From Chlorocebus sabaeus (Eukaryota; Chordata; Mammalia; Primates; Cercopithecidae), in NCBI RefSeq assembly GCF_047675955.1, contig NC_132916.1:66767481-66831480 (forward strand): DNA of 64,000 nt, written 5' to 3'. The position numbers were made by a program, and so were the translations under genes. The first letter of the stretch is position 1, and every line of letters starts with the position of its first letter. This document shows positions 35,241 to 48,695 of the stretch, piece by piece. The notes beneath the pieces are model-generated. The model was not told where the DNA came from. It searched no databases and was given only the letters and a program-made list of their open reading frames with translations.

Positions 35241-36117
35241 ACCTGAATTTTAAGGCAGTTGTGGTCCCTAGAGGGAAGCATGGCCATATAGTTGTCACCT
35301 AATAAGGAAGGCAAACAACTAGCATTCTTATAGCTGATTGGCATTTTAACAGTGCTTTCTTTCAGGATGTCGGATTTGATCCTTACAATCTTTGTAGTCC
35401 TTCTGTTACTAAGTGATTGAACCAGGACCCGAATAACCGAAGTCAGATAAAAAAAAGGTTAAATGAAAAATTGTTGGTAGTAGCTAGTAATTAGAGAACC
35501 AGTTATTGAGTGAGCCACAGAGTAACTAAGGGGAAAGGGAATAGTACAATCCATGACAAAAGAAAAAGGCAAAAAAGCCAGTGAAATAATCTGGGAGATT
35601 CCCTAAGTGGAGAGTGGAAAATGAAGGAGATGCTTTCTCTTTACAGTATGTCTCTGAGCTCCATCTCTTTATTTTTCTTTAATGAAGCCCGAAAATATTT
35701 GAATCTGTACTAAAAGTGGGTACTCTTACATGAATATTTTGATTCTGCCCGGTTTAGTACTGTGGATAAAGCTAAACTCGGAAAGAACTTTCCCCTTCCT
35801 TTTTCATTTTGCCATGAGTAAATGTGTAAAATCTCAAGTTTCAATTTTTAAAGCTTCCTCTAGGGGGTGACATTGTAAAGTTAATAAAGGTTTAGTGAAA
35901 GTATATACACAGTCTCAAGAGTCTTCATTTGTTTATATCATCAGAAAATTAAATATAGTACAGTTGTTCAGGAAGCTGTAAGTATAAATAAAGTTATTTC
36001 AGTTCTGAGATGTTACAGGACATTCAAGTAGAAAATATTAATTTAGTGTAAATGCTAAATAATGGATTTCTTTATTGATAGATGGTAAACTACATGGATA
36101 TTAGCATTAATAATCAC

Positions 36118-36383
36118 TTGCTCATGTCTGTAATCCTGGCACTGTGGAAGGCCCAGGTGGGTGGACCACGAGGTCAGAAGTTCAAGACCAGCCTGGCCAA
36201 TATGGTGAAACCCTGTCTCTACTAAAAATACAAAAATTAGCCAGGCATGGTAGCGTGCGCCTGTAGTCCCAGCTACTCGGGAGGCCGAGGCAGAAGAATC
36301 TCATGAACCCAGGAGGCGGAGGTTGCAGTGAGCCGAGATTGTGCCACTGTACTCCAGCCTGGTGAGAGAGCGAGACTCCATCT

Positions 36384-36416
<33 letters not shown>
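36118..36416 (+). mobile_element. Alu (S/Y-like) with 32-base pure A tail
   Basis: The 5' end is slightly short ('ctcatgtctgtaatcctggc'), followed by both arms and a tail of 32 uninterrupted A residues (36385-36416). A long pure tail suggests a relatively young insertion or tail re-expansion. Confidence 0.94.
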
Positions 36417-36418
<2 letters not shown>

Positions 36419-36954
36419 TGCTTTTTATTATTTTTTGTTGTGGTTAATCACATAGAAATTGGATTTTAAATTCATTCAGACAGATTTAACTAAACCAATA
36501 AAGAGAAGCAGTTCCTTTCAGTCTTTGCTGGTTCCTAAATGATAAACTAGAGTCTATAGTCTTATTGCTTGAGTACTTACTTTTTTTTTAATTAATAAGC
36601 TTTCTCAGGGTACTTTACTGTAGCAAAGACAATAAACACACAGAATGTTGGACTGCTGATTTATCCGTTAGCCTTCCATTCCTCTTATGTTTTGTGAACA
36701 TACATGCAAACATAAATTTTATTTTTTTTAAATTGTCATTTAATACTTTCCTTTTTGAGTAATGTCAACTCATTTTACATCTCTTTAGAAAAAAACGTAA
36801 AGTCAAAGGGGCTATGGAGTCAAATAACACATTCTTAACTTTCATTTCTTTTTTAGCATTCATAGAAGTTTAAGCATCTTTGATAAGGTTTGTCTTCTAT
36901 GACAATTATATTTGGCTACTGAATACCCAGTGTAACACATAGGACTTTTCACTC

Positions 36955-37450
36955 TCTCTTATTGGAACTTGAATGCGTTCTAGCCCTGTGTGCGCATTGG
37001 GAACATTTCAGCTTATTGAACAGGTTTTGTTCATTCTTTGGCCTTGAGGAGCTTCCCCCTGCACACCACATGTTAGTATTCAGCTGGGTCTCCAGGTTAC
37101 CCTTATTCAGATTTCTGGGTTTTTTCCTGCACAGCTCTCTTCTCTTGAGAACTCTACCCCTTAATGTACAACTGCGTCAGTCTCCCTGAATTCACTCCAG
37201 TGTTTTTTCAGCCCAAGAGGACTGTTTTCTGCTTGGGACTCCTCTTCCTTGGCCTTAGTTTGGCATGTGCTTCCAGGCAGAATGCTGGGTTGATCATTGG
37301 TGCCACCTCATTTGTTTCCTTTCTCCAGGTATCATGGTCTTCCTCTGTCTCTGTTGTCTGAAAGCTTGTTTCATATATTTTGTCCAGATTTTTTTCTGTT
37401 TACACTGGGATGATAACCATAGTTACTTCATTAAGTCCAGAAGTAGAATC
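36955..37450 (-). mobile_element. ancient L1M 5' end, antisense
   Basis: Matches by recall the antisense 5' untranslated region of old L1M: 'cagctgggtctccaggttacccttattcagatttctg', 'ctcttcttggcttagtttggcatgtgc'-type and 'tgatcattggtgccacctcatttgtttcctttctccagg', ending near 'catatattttgtccagattttttt'. The open frames 36962-37513 are shadows of it. Confidence 0.65.
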
Positions 37451-37739
37451 CGTGTTCTCATTTTAATAATCAGATCATCACTTAGTGTTTGCTATGTGTC
37501 AGCACAGTGCTAATATCCAGAATCCCAGTGATTATCTGTTTATTCTGTGGACAATGAAAAAGCCAGATATTCTTACCCTATACTTTGATTTTCATTACAT
37601 CATTTAATAGGAAGTCAGGAGTGACTTTTTCTTAAAATCACTGTTATGATAGGAGTTCCAAAAGTTATCTGTTTAATGAAGGGACGAGTGAAGTAAGTAT
37701 TCTTCATTAGCAGGCATTCATTCATGCTTCCTTCCTTTT

Positions 37740-37766
37740 TCCTTTTTTTTTTTTTTTTTTTTTTTG
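37740..37766. repeat. poly-T tract
   Basis: About 24 T residues after 'ttccttttt', with no Alu attached. A bare homopolymer, possibly from a lost retroposon tail. Confidence 0.85.
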
Positions 37767-40700
37767 GTCAAATAGTGTGCTTAAATTATTTAATTTGGAA
37801 AGTAGTTGGATATATTTTGTGTAAAAACTGTGTAATAATCATTGACTCAGAAAGCCCTTCACAAAGGATGATACTAACCATATAGAAGAGATCTGCAATA
37901 TACTTAGGAATAGAATAAGATTCAGTTCTATTTTTTGGAATAAAATTTGCTTTTATGTATCAATATGTATTCTATTGAGTGCCACATTTTTTAACCTATC
38001 AAAGCCTCACTCCTCACAGTTGCTTTTATATCTTTTTGCATGTGATTTTATCATGCATATTTCATAGTTTTATGTTCTTATGGATAAGCAAGGATGTGTT
38101 AGAATGTCAGTGTTCAAATTCTGAGGAACTCTGGATTACACATACCTTCAGAATTAGTAAATGTTTGTTTTCTAAATGTCTCACATTAAATTAAAGTCAT
38201 GTTGGAAAGTATTTAATCCTTTTGCAAATATGCTTCATTACTCATCAAATATATTTATTCATAAAAATAAACACATTTCCTTGATGAAATAAATCAAATA
38301 TATTTTTGTATAGATGATTTTAGCTACATGTTTATTTGTTCTGTTTTTGTAGGTATTTTCCATGTTAGACATTAATTTTTCATCCTATTGCTGCTGCTAG
38401 AATGAATTACTTGTCTCAGAGTTCTTTATGAAAGAGATCCTTTTTTCATCCCTGTGGCAAAAAGATGTTTTAGTGTACTTAAACTGAATTTTCTTAAATG
38501 AATTCAAGGAATTTTCCTTTTTATTAATAGTAGAAAATGTATCTTATGGTAAATTTTTTGTACTTAAGAATTCTTTGCAACATAAGGTATTTAGAAATAT
38601 AAAAGCCAGGCCGATTTTTGTCCTAAATCTTTTAATGCTGAGAGGATCCAATTCTTCAATTAAAGTTATTACCATATAATAATGTCCTTGCAATTGCAAC
38701 TACTAAATATGCACACAAACTAAGAAAGAAATGAATGTGGGCCAGGCTAATTAAACTATATTATTATTACACTGTATTTAACTATTAGTTATCTGGATTA
38801 GGTTAACTTCAAAAGGACAAGAAGTGGAAATTTTGTTTATATTTGTATGTGCTGTATTAATTATCTGCATGTTTGCTTAATGGTTACATCCTGAAATGGC
38901 TGTCACTAAAGCCAAGGACAGTCTTGGAATCAACCTTATTTCTTTACTGACTGAGTTGTTCCCTATATTTCTTCCCAAAATTGATCTATCAAGTAGCTAA
39001 CTCTGCTCCATGAATGGTAGGCCTCACATAGTGTTCACTACTGTGGTTAAAGAAAAAAAAAGAGAGAGAAAGACCTGTGGGGAGATGACACTGTTGGTAC
39101 CATCCTTCAAATTATCATTTTTTTATATTGGTCAGTGCACATTTAGTTCATGAGTAATTACCTAATTTATATGTATGTTTGGGTAAGACAGTTGTCTTAG
39201 AGATTAAAGTGTGTTTGAAATAGTCAATTGGGGTGTTGGGAAAGCAAGTATCAAGCCCATTTGAGATTGATAATTATGATATTTGTAATGAAGACAATCT
39301 GTCATCAGTTTCTGCTACTTGGATGCAGGTACAGAGAAAGAGGATAATTGGGTTTATGTATAAGTATGCTTTTGCCAGAGGGATGTAATAAAAAAAATTT
39401 AGAGGTAGAAGGAGATAGTAAAAGTTCTTAAAATGTAACATCAAAGCTAGTTGCAGAGAGAAGTTAAAGGAGAGAAGACTGATAGTAATGAAGAAGTAGT
39501 AAGAAGCCAATGAACTGGAAACCTATAGTAATGCACATAGTTGAATGTTGGAAGAAGAGATTATGTTTAGAGAGTGGGTGCTTGATGTATTGATTTTGGC
39601 AGTAGTTTGAGATGGCAGTTTATTTATAGAATGACCACTGAGTGAAAGAGAGCACATAAAATTATTGGAGGTCAAGGGTCAATAAGAACTGAGAATATGG
39701 GCTGTGTTTACATTTGAATTTGATTTACTCTCTTATTGCAGAAAATCCAAAATAACAATGGGTAAGTAAAATAAGGATTTACTCTATAATTTAAAGGAAG
39801 TCTGATGTTGGCAGTACCCTGTGCTAGTGTACCAATTCCAGTAAGTCATCAGGGACCCCAGCTGATTCCAGTTTCAAGTCTACCAGCCAGCACACGGTTA
39901 CCATTTGCAAGGTTGCTTTGTAGCCTAAGATAGGTACTAGGGCTTCAGTCATCTAGTATTTATATTCTAGGTAGTAGGGAACAAAAAAGGGAGAGGGTCT
40001 GCAAGATATTTCCCTGCTGTCATTCCCCCTTTTGTGGAGACATTACAACAGTCTTTCCTAACTATTTCTGGGTACATAATATTAGTGTTGGTTACATGGC
40101 CATACTTTGCTTTGGAGAATACTGGGAAATGTACTCTTTGGGCTAGGTACATTACAACTCCTTAGTAATATAGCAGCTTGCCAGTCCTATGGAGGTATGT
40201 GATGGATTTTTTTTTTTAAGTTACTAAAGAGGACTGCAAATACAGTGATTTCTTCAAGTGATATCTGCTTTTAGTTAAGAGAGAGAAGGAGAAGGAATCA
40301 GAAAATATAGAGGAGTATGCTGATGAAAAGCAGTGGTTCCATGGGATTTTGGTAGAAGATCTGGGGGTGTGGGGAAGAGGCATGGACTAGGTTGGGGCAA
40401 GAAAACATGGTTCATAGTTGAGAGGGGTGAGGATGCCATAAAGCAGCAATTCTCGACCTTTTGATCACCTATCCATATGAGTTAGAAAAAACATTGAACA
40501 CAAATCTGCAATATGTAAACTATTCATGAATTACATTTACATATTGATGTACTAATACTGAGATACATAAAATATAAATTTTTAAAGAATTAGATAAAAT
40601 ATCAATAGAAATGCTAATATTTTATTTTCCATACTCTAGCCAATTGTTTTGCCAATCCCTGGGATCATATGGGTCTCAAGGACCTAGCTAGCTTCAGTAT

Positions 40701-41499
40701 AACTTAGGGTGGTGGCTCTCTTAGGGGAATATGAGCCACCTGGCATGGAACCGATCCCACTTTCTGCTAGAAGTATCCTCTTAAAAATAAGATAAAGGAT
40801 ACCTAATATTCTTTGGGAAATTTTGGCAATACAGTAAAATACAGTAAGCTTAAATTTGAGGAGGAAAGAGCATATTAAGATTTATAGATACTGTCTTGTG
40901 AGAAGGTAACATTTAATCTGAGATCAAATTAGAATCCCTTTGTATGTCAAAGTGATCTCCAGTGCTAGTTAGTGTGCAGTGAAAGCAACATGCACTACAC
41001 TGGGTAGCAGTAAATCTCGGTGACACTTTTGGAACTCTGTTTTTTTCTCTCTCTCTCCTTAATATCTAGATGGATCGAATCCTTAAAATTGATATGTGGT
41101 TATGAATACATTATTAAATGAAACTTCAAGCTCTGTAATGTGACGCCCTCAAAGCCTAAGCACTAAAAAGCAGTTCCTCCGGATAAAACCATTAAAATTA
41201 AAATTAAAAACACACAGATATGATAAATAGGTAACTGTTTCACGCATGTATTAATTTTTAAAGAGAATTTTTGACATGTAAACATAATTGTATTGGAAAT
41301 TCTGAGAGTTACAGATATTCAGCTTTGTTATAAAGCTCTAGTAAATCAAACAACAATAGACCCGTAGAATAGCACAGCAGGGTAGGCAGTATACAGAGCT
41401 GGGCCCTATTATACCATGGAAACTTAATATATGATAATGAATGATAAAAATGACATTTAAATCAGTAAGACAAAATGAGCTATTCTTTCATTCTTGTGT

Positions 41500-41640
41500 T
41501 TATCTATTCAGAAAATGTTTATCAAGGGCCAACCTCTATCATAGATGCCAGGGATACATCAGCAAACCAAATAGACTAACATCCTTGTCATCATGGAGTG
41601 TAAATTCTAGTTAGGATAGAGACAGAATAAACATGTAGAA
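41500..41640 (-). repeat. L2 LINE fragment, antisense
   Basis: 'ttcagaaaatgtttatcaagggccaacctctatcatagatgccagggatacatcagc' and 'catcatggagtgtaaattctag' match the antisense L2 3' end. Confidence 0.7.
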
Positions 41641-42286
41641 GTTTTCATTTGGTGGGGGAACATTATATCTCTACTTCATACTGTGTAAGGAATTGCTACA
41701 AGTCAGTTTGTTTAAAAGCAAACCAATTTGGCAGAAGATTATTTTATTTTGATAGCTATCCTTAATTCATAAATGAGAATATAGGGCTATTCAGTAAATG
41801 CCTAATAGTTTTTTAGTGGTTAGGAAAGAAAATGTAAAATCAAACAGAGTGCTTTTAGTCTTCAGGTTGATAGGAATGTAAGTTTAATAAGTTTTTTTTG
41901 AGTTTAGGCAAAATGAGTGCTTGTATATGTTGCAGATACAACTGTGTATTGATACTTTTGTTTTGGGAGCACAGCTTAACAGTAGGTCTCAAAATGAAAA
42001 AGGGACAGAGACTATGACCCAGGAATCTCACCTCTTGGTTCCCCTGGGAACTCTCTTGCATTGTGCACAAGGAGGTATTTTGCAATTCATGAGTTTTACC
42101 ATCAGTCTTCATTCAAAAATTTCATTGCATTTTGTTGTTGCATTTATGCACAACATTGGTTATAATGAAATTTTGAGAGCTGCCTGAATGTGCTTTTGTT
42201 ACCTTGATGCAGTCATACTGTAGAACATTAGCACTGACACAGATCTCCAGGACATATTGTTGAATGTAAGGGGTAAATTACAGACA

Positions 42287-42338
42287 TCGTATGTATACAT
42301 CATCGTATGTATACATCAGTGGTAACAGCAGTTACCAC
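42287..42338. repeat. 16 bp tandem duplication next to a perfect hairpin
   Basis: CATCGTATGTATACAT occurs twice in tandem, followed by GTGGTAAC-AGCA-GTTACCAC (42319-42338), an 8 bp perfect inverted repeat with a 4-base loop. No gene is attached to it. Confidence 0.85.
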
Positions 42339-42924
42339 CAGAACTGTTCACAGTTCTTATCACTGGGAAAGCAACAAAAATTTAGGTCAGCTATTTAGGT
42401 TTAGCCTTATCTCAGTTGTTTTTATTGACTCTTTAAAGAGAAGATATATTTATTCAAAGAGAGAGTATATGTAAAATTACTGTAGCAATTCTTTCTATAA
42501 ACCGCAGTTCAAGTCTCATTTCCCACTATCCCAACCCATTTTGTATATTTTGTCAGTATCACTTATTTGGCACTTGGCAGGTGCTCTTGTACATATGGTT
42601 GTTTGCTGTGTGCTTTGTCCTACCAATTAAATTATAGTTGCCTTTGACAGCTTAGGACTACCTAGACATTTTTTTTTTTTTTTAACATAATGCCAGAAGA
42701 GAAAGCCTTACTTGATTAAAAAAAAAAAAAAAAATTATCATTATGGATATCTTGCATTCTTTGAATAATATTTTTGTGCTTTTTAGGTTTATAACTTCCA
42801 AAGTAAATCAGTTTTATTTCAAAATGTACTTGAATTTTAAATTATTTATTAGCAATTATATTTTAAACACTTGTAAATATGGATTTTTAAAAATGAAATT
42901 GTTCAAATTATCTTTTCTTTCTAG

Positions 42925-43019
42925 GTCGTTTATATGCAATGCAAACTGGAATGAAGATCGATAGTAAAACTCCTGAATGTCGCAAATTTTTATCAAAGTT
43001 AATGGATCAGTTAGAAGCT
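42925..43019 (+). CDS. VTA1: VTA1 exon 2 (residues 38-69)
   Basis: The acceptor TTTCTAG ends at 42924 and the donor GTAAGT starts at 43020. With the T from exon 1 the frame reads C-RLYAMQTGMKIDSK... to ...MDQLEA, within the first MIT three-helix bundle. The 112+95 coding bases make 69 complete codons, so phase is 0 at the exon end. All residues agree with the human protein as I recall it. Intron 1 upstream is 17.1 kb. Confidence 0.95.
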
Positions 43020-43310
43020 GTAAGTTGAACACTAATCATTTATTTTCTGGTTATGATTAAAATACCATTTTATTCATTTGTGTGTCTGTGTTGTCATTTT
43101 AGTTCTTTCCCTTGGCAACAATCAACAATGCCATTATACCTGAGGAAAAACTAGACATAAGTTTTTTTCAATTATTTGCTGTATACTTCCAGAGGAGTTA
43201 TGAGTGTTAATTAAAATATGTTCAAGTATCTTTGCATATACCATCATATCTTGTTCCACATTATTATAGATAGCCTTTGGCTCATCCTTTTATAAGTGAA
43301 AAACCTTTTC

Positions 43311-43622
43311 TTTTTTTTTTTTTTAAATTGAGACAGGGTCTCGCTCTGTCACCCAGGCTGGAGTGCGTTGCAGTGGCGTGATCTCTCAGCTTGCTGCAAC
43401 CTCCACCTCCCAGGTTCAAGCAATTCTCCTACGTCAGCCTCCCAGGTAGCTAGGACTACAGGCACACACTAAACGCACCCAGCTAGTTTTTTTGTATATT
43501 TTGGTAGAGACGGAGTTTGACCTTGTTGACCAGGCTGGTCTCCCACTCCTGACCTCAAGTTATACACTCACCTCATCCTTCCAAAGTGCTGGGATTACCG
43601 GCATGAGCCACCATGCCCAACC
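43311..43622 (-). mobile_element. Alu (S/J-like), minus strand
   Basis: Poly-T start, both arms, end 'caccatgcccaacc'. Target duplication GTGAAAAACCTTTTC (43296-43310) recurs at 43623-43637 with one mismatch. Confidence 0.95.
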
Positions 43623-45435
43623 GTGAAAAACCCTTTCTAACCTTCCCTTGCAGTTACATGGGTGATTAATTTGGGAATCTTAATATTTCTTGTAATAATG
43701 AAATAATAGGGTGTGTTTTTAGTGAAAGGAACAATGAAGGAAATGATGCCAATTACTTATCTTTTCTTCCTCCCTCTCTGGGGTCCCAGGGCAAGATATT
43801 CTTAGGGTTTAGGCATCCTTCCCTCCTAGCAGGAAAGTGGTAGGTGACTAATTAGTCACCTTCTTGAACCTAATATAACTTCACAGATCACTGTAGAGGT
43901 ACTTACTGAGAAGTGCCTATTGGATTGGATGTCAGTGCACAAAGACGTCAGTGCCAACCTTAGTAGTCTACAGTGCCTACCTGTAACTCCTGGACTCAGC
44001 CATACCTGGTTTCTCTTCTAACAAAGTCAGGGTGCACTCATTAATTCATCTCTTCCAAGACTGTTACATTAATAGTCGTGACTTACTTTTTATTTGCTTA
44101 TTTAGGTATCCAACCTTAGGAGAATTAGAAACCTATTTATTCTATCAGTTGTATTATTTTGCTTTGAGAAAATTTAGGCAAAAACCAAAATGAAAACACT
44201 TATACTAGTCAGCCCAGAGCTTTTCATTTTTTTCATTGTTTTTATGTATTTTTAGGAGGTTATCATTCAAACAAGACTTACGCGAAGACAGAACTTCCTA
44301 CCTAGTTGTATAAAGCAGCCATGGGCAGTAGTGTTCTCTCACTTGGTGTGGCTCTCTGGCTTATTGACTCCTGTCATCTGCTACTGTTAACTACCCAAAA
44401 TCAGCCTCATGGCAACACTGAGGAAATTCAGCTGTTCCTGGAGCCTATCTGGCCTTCCCTTTCTACAGCTGCTTCTGTGGATACAAGATAAATTTCAGTA
44501 CTCTCTGTTTAGGGAATGGGTGGGGGTAGAAGGGAGAATGTTTCTCACACATAGCAGTATATTTGTAAAATCCAACTCTAGCATTTTGTATAGTATAATG
44601 TCTCTTTTTTAACTTCACTGTATAGCAGTAGTAGCTCGGATAATAGTTCTTGGATAAGACAAAATTCAAACAGTTTTCTGAAGTGTAAAATCACATTTAT
44701 AAAGGGACTCATCAGGAATTTATCACTACGTACATTAAATGACAGGTAGGGTAAGTTTATTCCATGGTGAGGGCACACTGTAATGTTTGCATTACAGTTC
44801 TAAAACTTCAAATATATTATGTTTTGCTGTCAGATATTTTCTGATGAAGATGAGATGAAGTGGCCTACTCTCACTAAAATTATTCTATAACAAAATCTGC
44901 CTTTACAAATGATTTTGCAGTTTAGATACATAAATTACTGTTATCTGTGGGGATTTTTTTTTCTTTTTTCTGTTTTGTTCAGGATAAACATAGATAAAAT
45001 TGCCTTAAATTTCAGCGTTAAATCTCTTCTGGACCATAAGTTATTCTGTTTAATTATGAAAGTATTTACTTTGCTGATTTTATGAAGAGTCCTGGGGCTT
45101 CTTTTAATTTTAATTTTTTACTTTAAAAAAAAAAGCAGGTTTTCATCAACTAGTATGATGCTCAGATCTGATACTCCAGGGAGTTATTTTATTCCTGTAT
45201 TGTAGTCTGAGTAAAAATTAGGAACTTTTTTTTAATGCTTTAAATTATTTTGTCTATAGAAAAGGGCTAAAAATTCACAGATATAAGTTGCATTGATTGC
45301 AAGTATATATTTGTCTAAATTTTAAAAGCTTCCATAATTTGATTCTGAGTTTGTTGTCTTATACCTTACTTAGAATTAGATCTTTTTTGTTTTTTACATG
45401 ATGTGCTGTGAGAGACATTATTATATTATTATTAT

Positions 45436-45738
45436 TTATTTATTTATTTATTTTTGAGACATAGTGTAGCTCATTCGCCCAGGCTGGAGTGCAGTGGCAC
45501 GATCTCGGCTCACTGCAAGCTCCTCCTCCCGGGTTCATGCCATTCTCCTGCCTCAGCCTCCCGTGTAGCTGGGACTACAGCTGCCCGCCAGCATGCCCAG
45601 CTAATTTCTTTTTGTATTTTTAGTAGAGATGGGGTTTCTCCGTGTTAGCCAGGATGGTGTTGATTTCCTGACCTCGTGACCCGCCCCCTTGGCCTCCCAA
45701 AGTGCTGGGATTACAGGCATGAGTCGCTGTGGCCAGCC
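45436..45738 (-). mobile_element. AluY-like, minus strand
   Basis: The 'ctgcaagctcctcctcccgggttcatgccattctcctgcc' segment is AluY-type. The tail side is a (TTTA)n repeat (45420-45455). Confidence 0.93.
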
Positions 45739-46216
45739 GAGAGATACTATTTTAGGACATGATGAACCTTCTAGTCTTTTTTTTTTAAGATTTGACAGAA
45801 GAAGTGGGAATAAATTAAAATGTTAAGTTATATATGCCTAGAAATTATTTTCTAATTCTGTTTTTAGGATAACTCATAGTTTGGGTAATAAAACATCATT
45901 TTGAAGTATTTGATGCTTCCTTCATATGGATAATTGGATATGTTGTCGTTTTATGCTTGGTTATTTTGATTGTTAGAGCTAAATTATATTTTCAGTTTAT
46001 CATAAGTGTGTTTCTTCAAAGTTGTAAGCATTGGATTTTGTTTTAAATGCATTGGGCTGAGGCATAGCAACTCTTTTTGCAAGATTTCATTGATAACATC
46101 TTTTATTGAAATGAATGTAAAATAATTTACTTAAAATGATTATTAGAATTATTTGTAATTAAGCCAACACTTCTAAGAATCCAAAATCATAAGCTATGTA
46201 TCTGATTTCATTTTAG

Positions 46217-46344
46217 CTAAAGAAGCAGTTGGGTGATAATGAAGCTATTACTCAAGAAATAGTGGGTTGTGCCCATTTGGAGAATTATGCTTTGAAAATG
46301 TTTTTGTATGCAGACAATGAAGATCGTGCTGGGCGATTTCACAA
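46217..46344 (+). CDS. VTA1: VTA1 exon 3 (residues 70-112)
   Basis: The acceptor TTTTAG ends at 46216 and the donor GTAAGT starts at 46345. Reads LKKQLGDNEAITQEIVG... to ...GRFH plus two bases of a Lys codon (phase 2). It spans the end of MIT1 and the start of the second MIT-like domain. Uninterrupted, and consistent with the human protein by recall. Confidence 0.95.
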
Positions 46345-47025
46345 GTAAGTAAAGAGAAAAATAAAAATTATTTTATTAATTTTGTAACTGTATAACCAAA
46401 AGTAACTAGTTTTCTCTGGAACACTTTCTAACCTGCTGATTGATTTAGGTTTTTTTAGAAAAAATTATCGAACCTCACAGTGATTTTAGGTTACAAATTC
46501 TGGCCTTTCTCTTAAAAGAAAATGGCTGAAAGAAGAAATACCCAAGGCAGATTTATTTACTTAGTAAATATATTCTACTTAGCTGTTTTTTAACATTTTG
46601 TAAAATCTGAGTTGATTTTAGCCAAAGTCACAGCCTCGCCTCATGATTTTGATTTTGATTTTGATTTTGAAGGTACCCACCCCAGTCAATTCAAATGATT
46701 TTTCAGTATAATATTTGCATGTAAAGAAATACATTATGGTTTCATATGGAGTCAGATAATACTATAATTACATTTTTCTAAAATCAAAAACATACAAAAA
46801 GTTTTGCTGTGGCACATTTACTTATAATATGAGCCTCGTTACTTTCTCATAGTAACAGATTATAAAACCATTTTTGTTACTTTCTTGAAATCTGATTTTA
46901 TTTAAAACATTAATTTCAGAGTGCTTTTATAAAGATAGGAATTTTTTTTTCTTATAGCTACATGACAAAACTACATTTTAATGTGTTTCATATTTAAACT
47001 AGATCGACTCTCTTTTCTCTTCCAG
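46345..47025 (+). other. VTA1: VTA1 intron 3 (681 bp)
   Basis: GTAAGT donor and CTTCCAG acceptor. The only notable content is a (GATTTT)n short tandem repeat at 46645-46670. Confidence 0.92.
46645..46670. repeat. (GATTTT)n hexanucleotide repeat
   Basis: About four perfect units in VTA1 intron 3. Confidence 0.9.
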
Positions 47026-47101
47026 AAACATGATCAAGTCCTTCTATACTGCAAGCCTTTTGATAGATGTCATAACAGTATTTGGAGAACTCACTGATGA
47101 A
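47026..47101 (+). CDS. VTA1: VTA1 exon 4 (residues 112-137)
   Basis: The acceptor CTTCCAG ends at 47025 and the donor GTGAGT starts at 47102. It completes Lys112 and reads NMIKSFYTASLLIDVI... to ...LTDE, part of the second MIT-like domain. Phase 0 at the end. The next known residues (NVKHRKYAR...) are not encoded anywhere in the remaining 16.9 kb that I could find, so exon 5 onward (about 170 residues including the VPS4-binding C-terminus) lies beyond the window. Confidence 0.95.
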
Positions 47102-47310
47102 GTGAGTGTACATTCTTTATTGTCTTAGCCGAAGATCAGTAACGTTTCTGTTTATCAATATTGTTATTGCATTGTTTATTTACCGCAGAATGTCTGTCAG
47201 AAATTAATGCAAGCAAAAAATGTAATTTTGCATTTTTTATTGGCCATTTTCAAAAAATAAATTATTTCCAATAATATACTTTAATTTTGTACTAAGTTCT
47301 CTATTTTTAT

Positions 47311-47604
47311 TTTTGTGTTTGTTTTTTGAGACAGGTTATTGCTCTGTTGCCCAGGCTGGAGTACAGTAGTTTGATCTCAGCTCACTGCAGCCTCACCCTC
47401 CCCGGGCTCAAGCAATTCTCCTGCCTCAGACTCCTGAGTATCTGGGACAACAGGCACAAGCCACCATAGCTGGCTAATTTTGTATTTTTTTGTAGAGACA
47501 TGGTTTTACCAAGCTGCTCTCGAACTCTTGAGCTCAAGCAATCTTGCCTGCCTCAGCCTCCCAAAGTGCTGGAATTACAGGTGTGAACCCCACTGCACCT
47601 GGCC
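47311..47604 (-). mobile_element. AluJ-like, minus strand
   Basis: Both arms are present and diverged. Flanking duplication TAAGTTCT at 47293-47300 and 47610-47617. Confidence 0.92.
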
Positions 47605-47780
47605 TGTAATAAGTTCTTTAAATCCAGCATGTATTTTACCCTTCAGCATATGTGTGACTACAGTATTAGACAGCATAGGTTTAGAGTTTGATCTTATTAA
47701 GTATTAACATATTACTAATCCTGTATGTTGTTAAGTTGTTACACTGTAATTTGTTGAACATAGTGGAGGTAGAATCTTTT

Positions 47781-48077
47781 TTTTTTTTTTTTTTTGAGAT
47801 GGAGTTTTGCTCTTGTTGCCCAGGCTGGAGTGTAATGGTGCGATCTCAGCTCACTGCAATCTCTGCCTCTTGGGTTCAAGCGATTTTTCTCCCTCAGTCT
47901 CCCTAGTAGCTGGGATTACAGGCAGATGCCATGACACCCAGCTAATTTTTGTATTTTTACTAGAGACGGGGTTTCACCATGTGGTCAGGCTGGTTTCGAA
48001 CTCCTTATCTCAGGTGATGTGTCTGCCTTGACCTCCCAAAGTGCTGGGATTACAGGTGTGAGCCAACACACTGGCAC
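47781..48077 (-). mobile_element. AluS-like, minus strand, clean target duplication
   Basis: A perfect 17 bp target duplication TGGAGGTAGAATCTTTT flanks the element (47764-47780 and 48078-48094). Confidence 0.96.
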
Positions 48078-48695
48078 TGGAGGTAGAATCTTTTTATGAT
48101 CTTTTTTTCTGTTTCATTTCTAGTCAGCATTATTGTTAATGGTTTGTTTCCCTTGTAAAATGCATATAGGACTTAATATTTTATAACATACTTCCTGTTC
48201 ATTTTATCAATTTGATTCCCATAATGACTCTAAGGTAAGCAAAGCATAACCATTTTATACATGGGCAAATGGGGTCTCAATGACGAATTTACTGCCTTAA
48301 GTTCAGTATTATTTTCACCATAATAGGCTTTACCATTCAGGTGGAGAATTTATTTTCTGAGAGGGAATGTATTAATCTAGAAAAAGAAAGAGTTATAAAT
48401 GAGATTGATACATATGTGTATATGAATGATTTGAACACTACGGGCAATGTTGTTTTCTGTGATAGAATTTTTTTTTTCAAAATGATGACTAGCTCTTAGT
48501 AAAGTCCCAAACAAAACAAAGTACAATCAGTGTATAAGGCATGTTTATAAAAGATTGTATAGCAAAACTGCAAAAAGTTATTTTTTCTTTATATTCAAAA
48601 TGAAGTTGCTCTCTAAGCTTGATGAGTATAAGCAGAGGTTTTGCCAGCACGAAAGTTGTTCAGGACATTTCAAAGTTGTGACAAATGAAGGACTG

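Larger units (their letters stand above)
25856..42924 (+). other. VTA1: VTA1 intron 1 (17.1 kb)
   Basis: Bounded by the GTGAGT donor and TTTCTAG acceptor. Filled with L2, L1M and Alu relics listed separately. The 26041-26690, 28790-29140, 38000-41480 and 41650-42280 parts hold nothing I could recognise. No alternative coding exon was identified. Confidence 0.9.
43020..46216 (+). other. VTA1: VTA1 intron 2
   Basis: Strong GTAAGT donor and TTTTAG acceptor. Contains two minus-strand Alus. The segment 43640-45400 holds no recognised repeat or exon. Confidence 0.92.
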
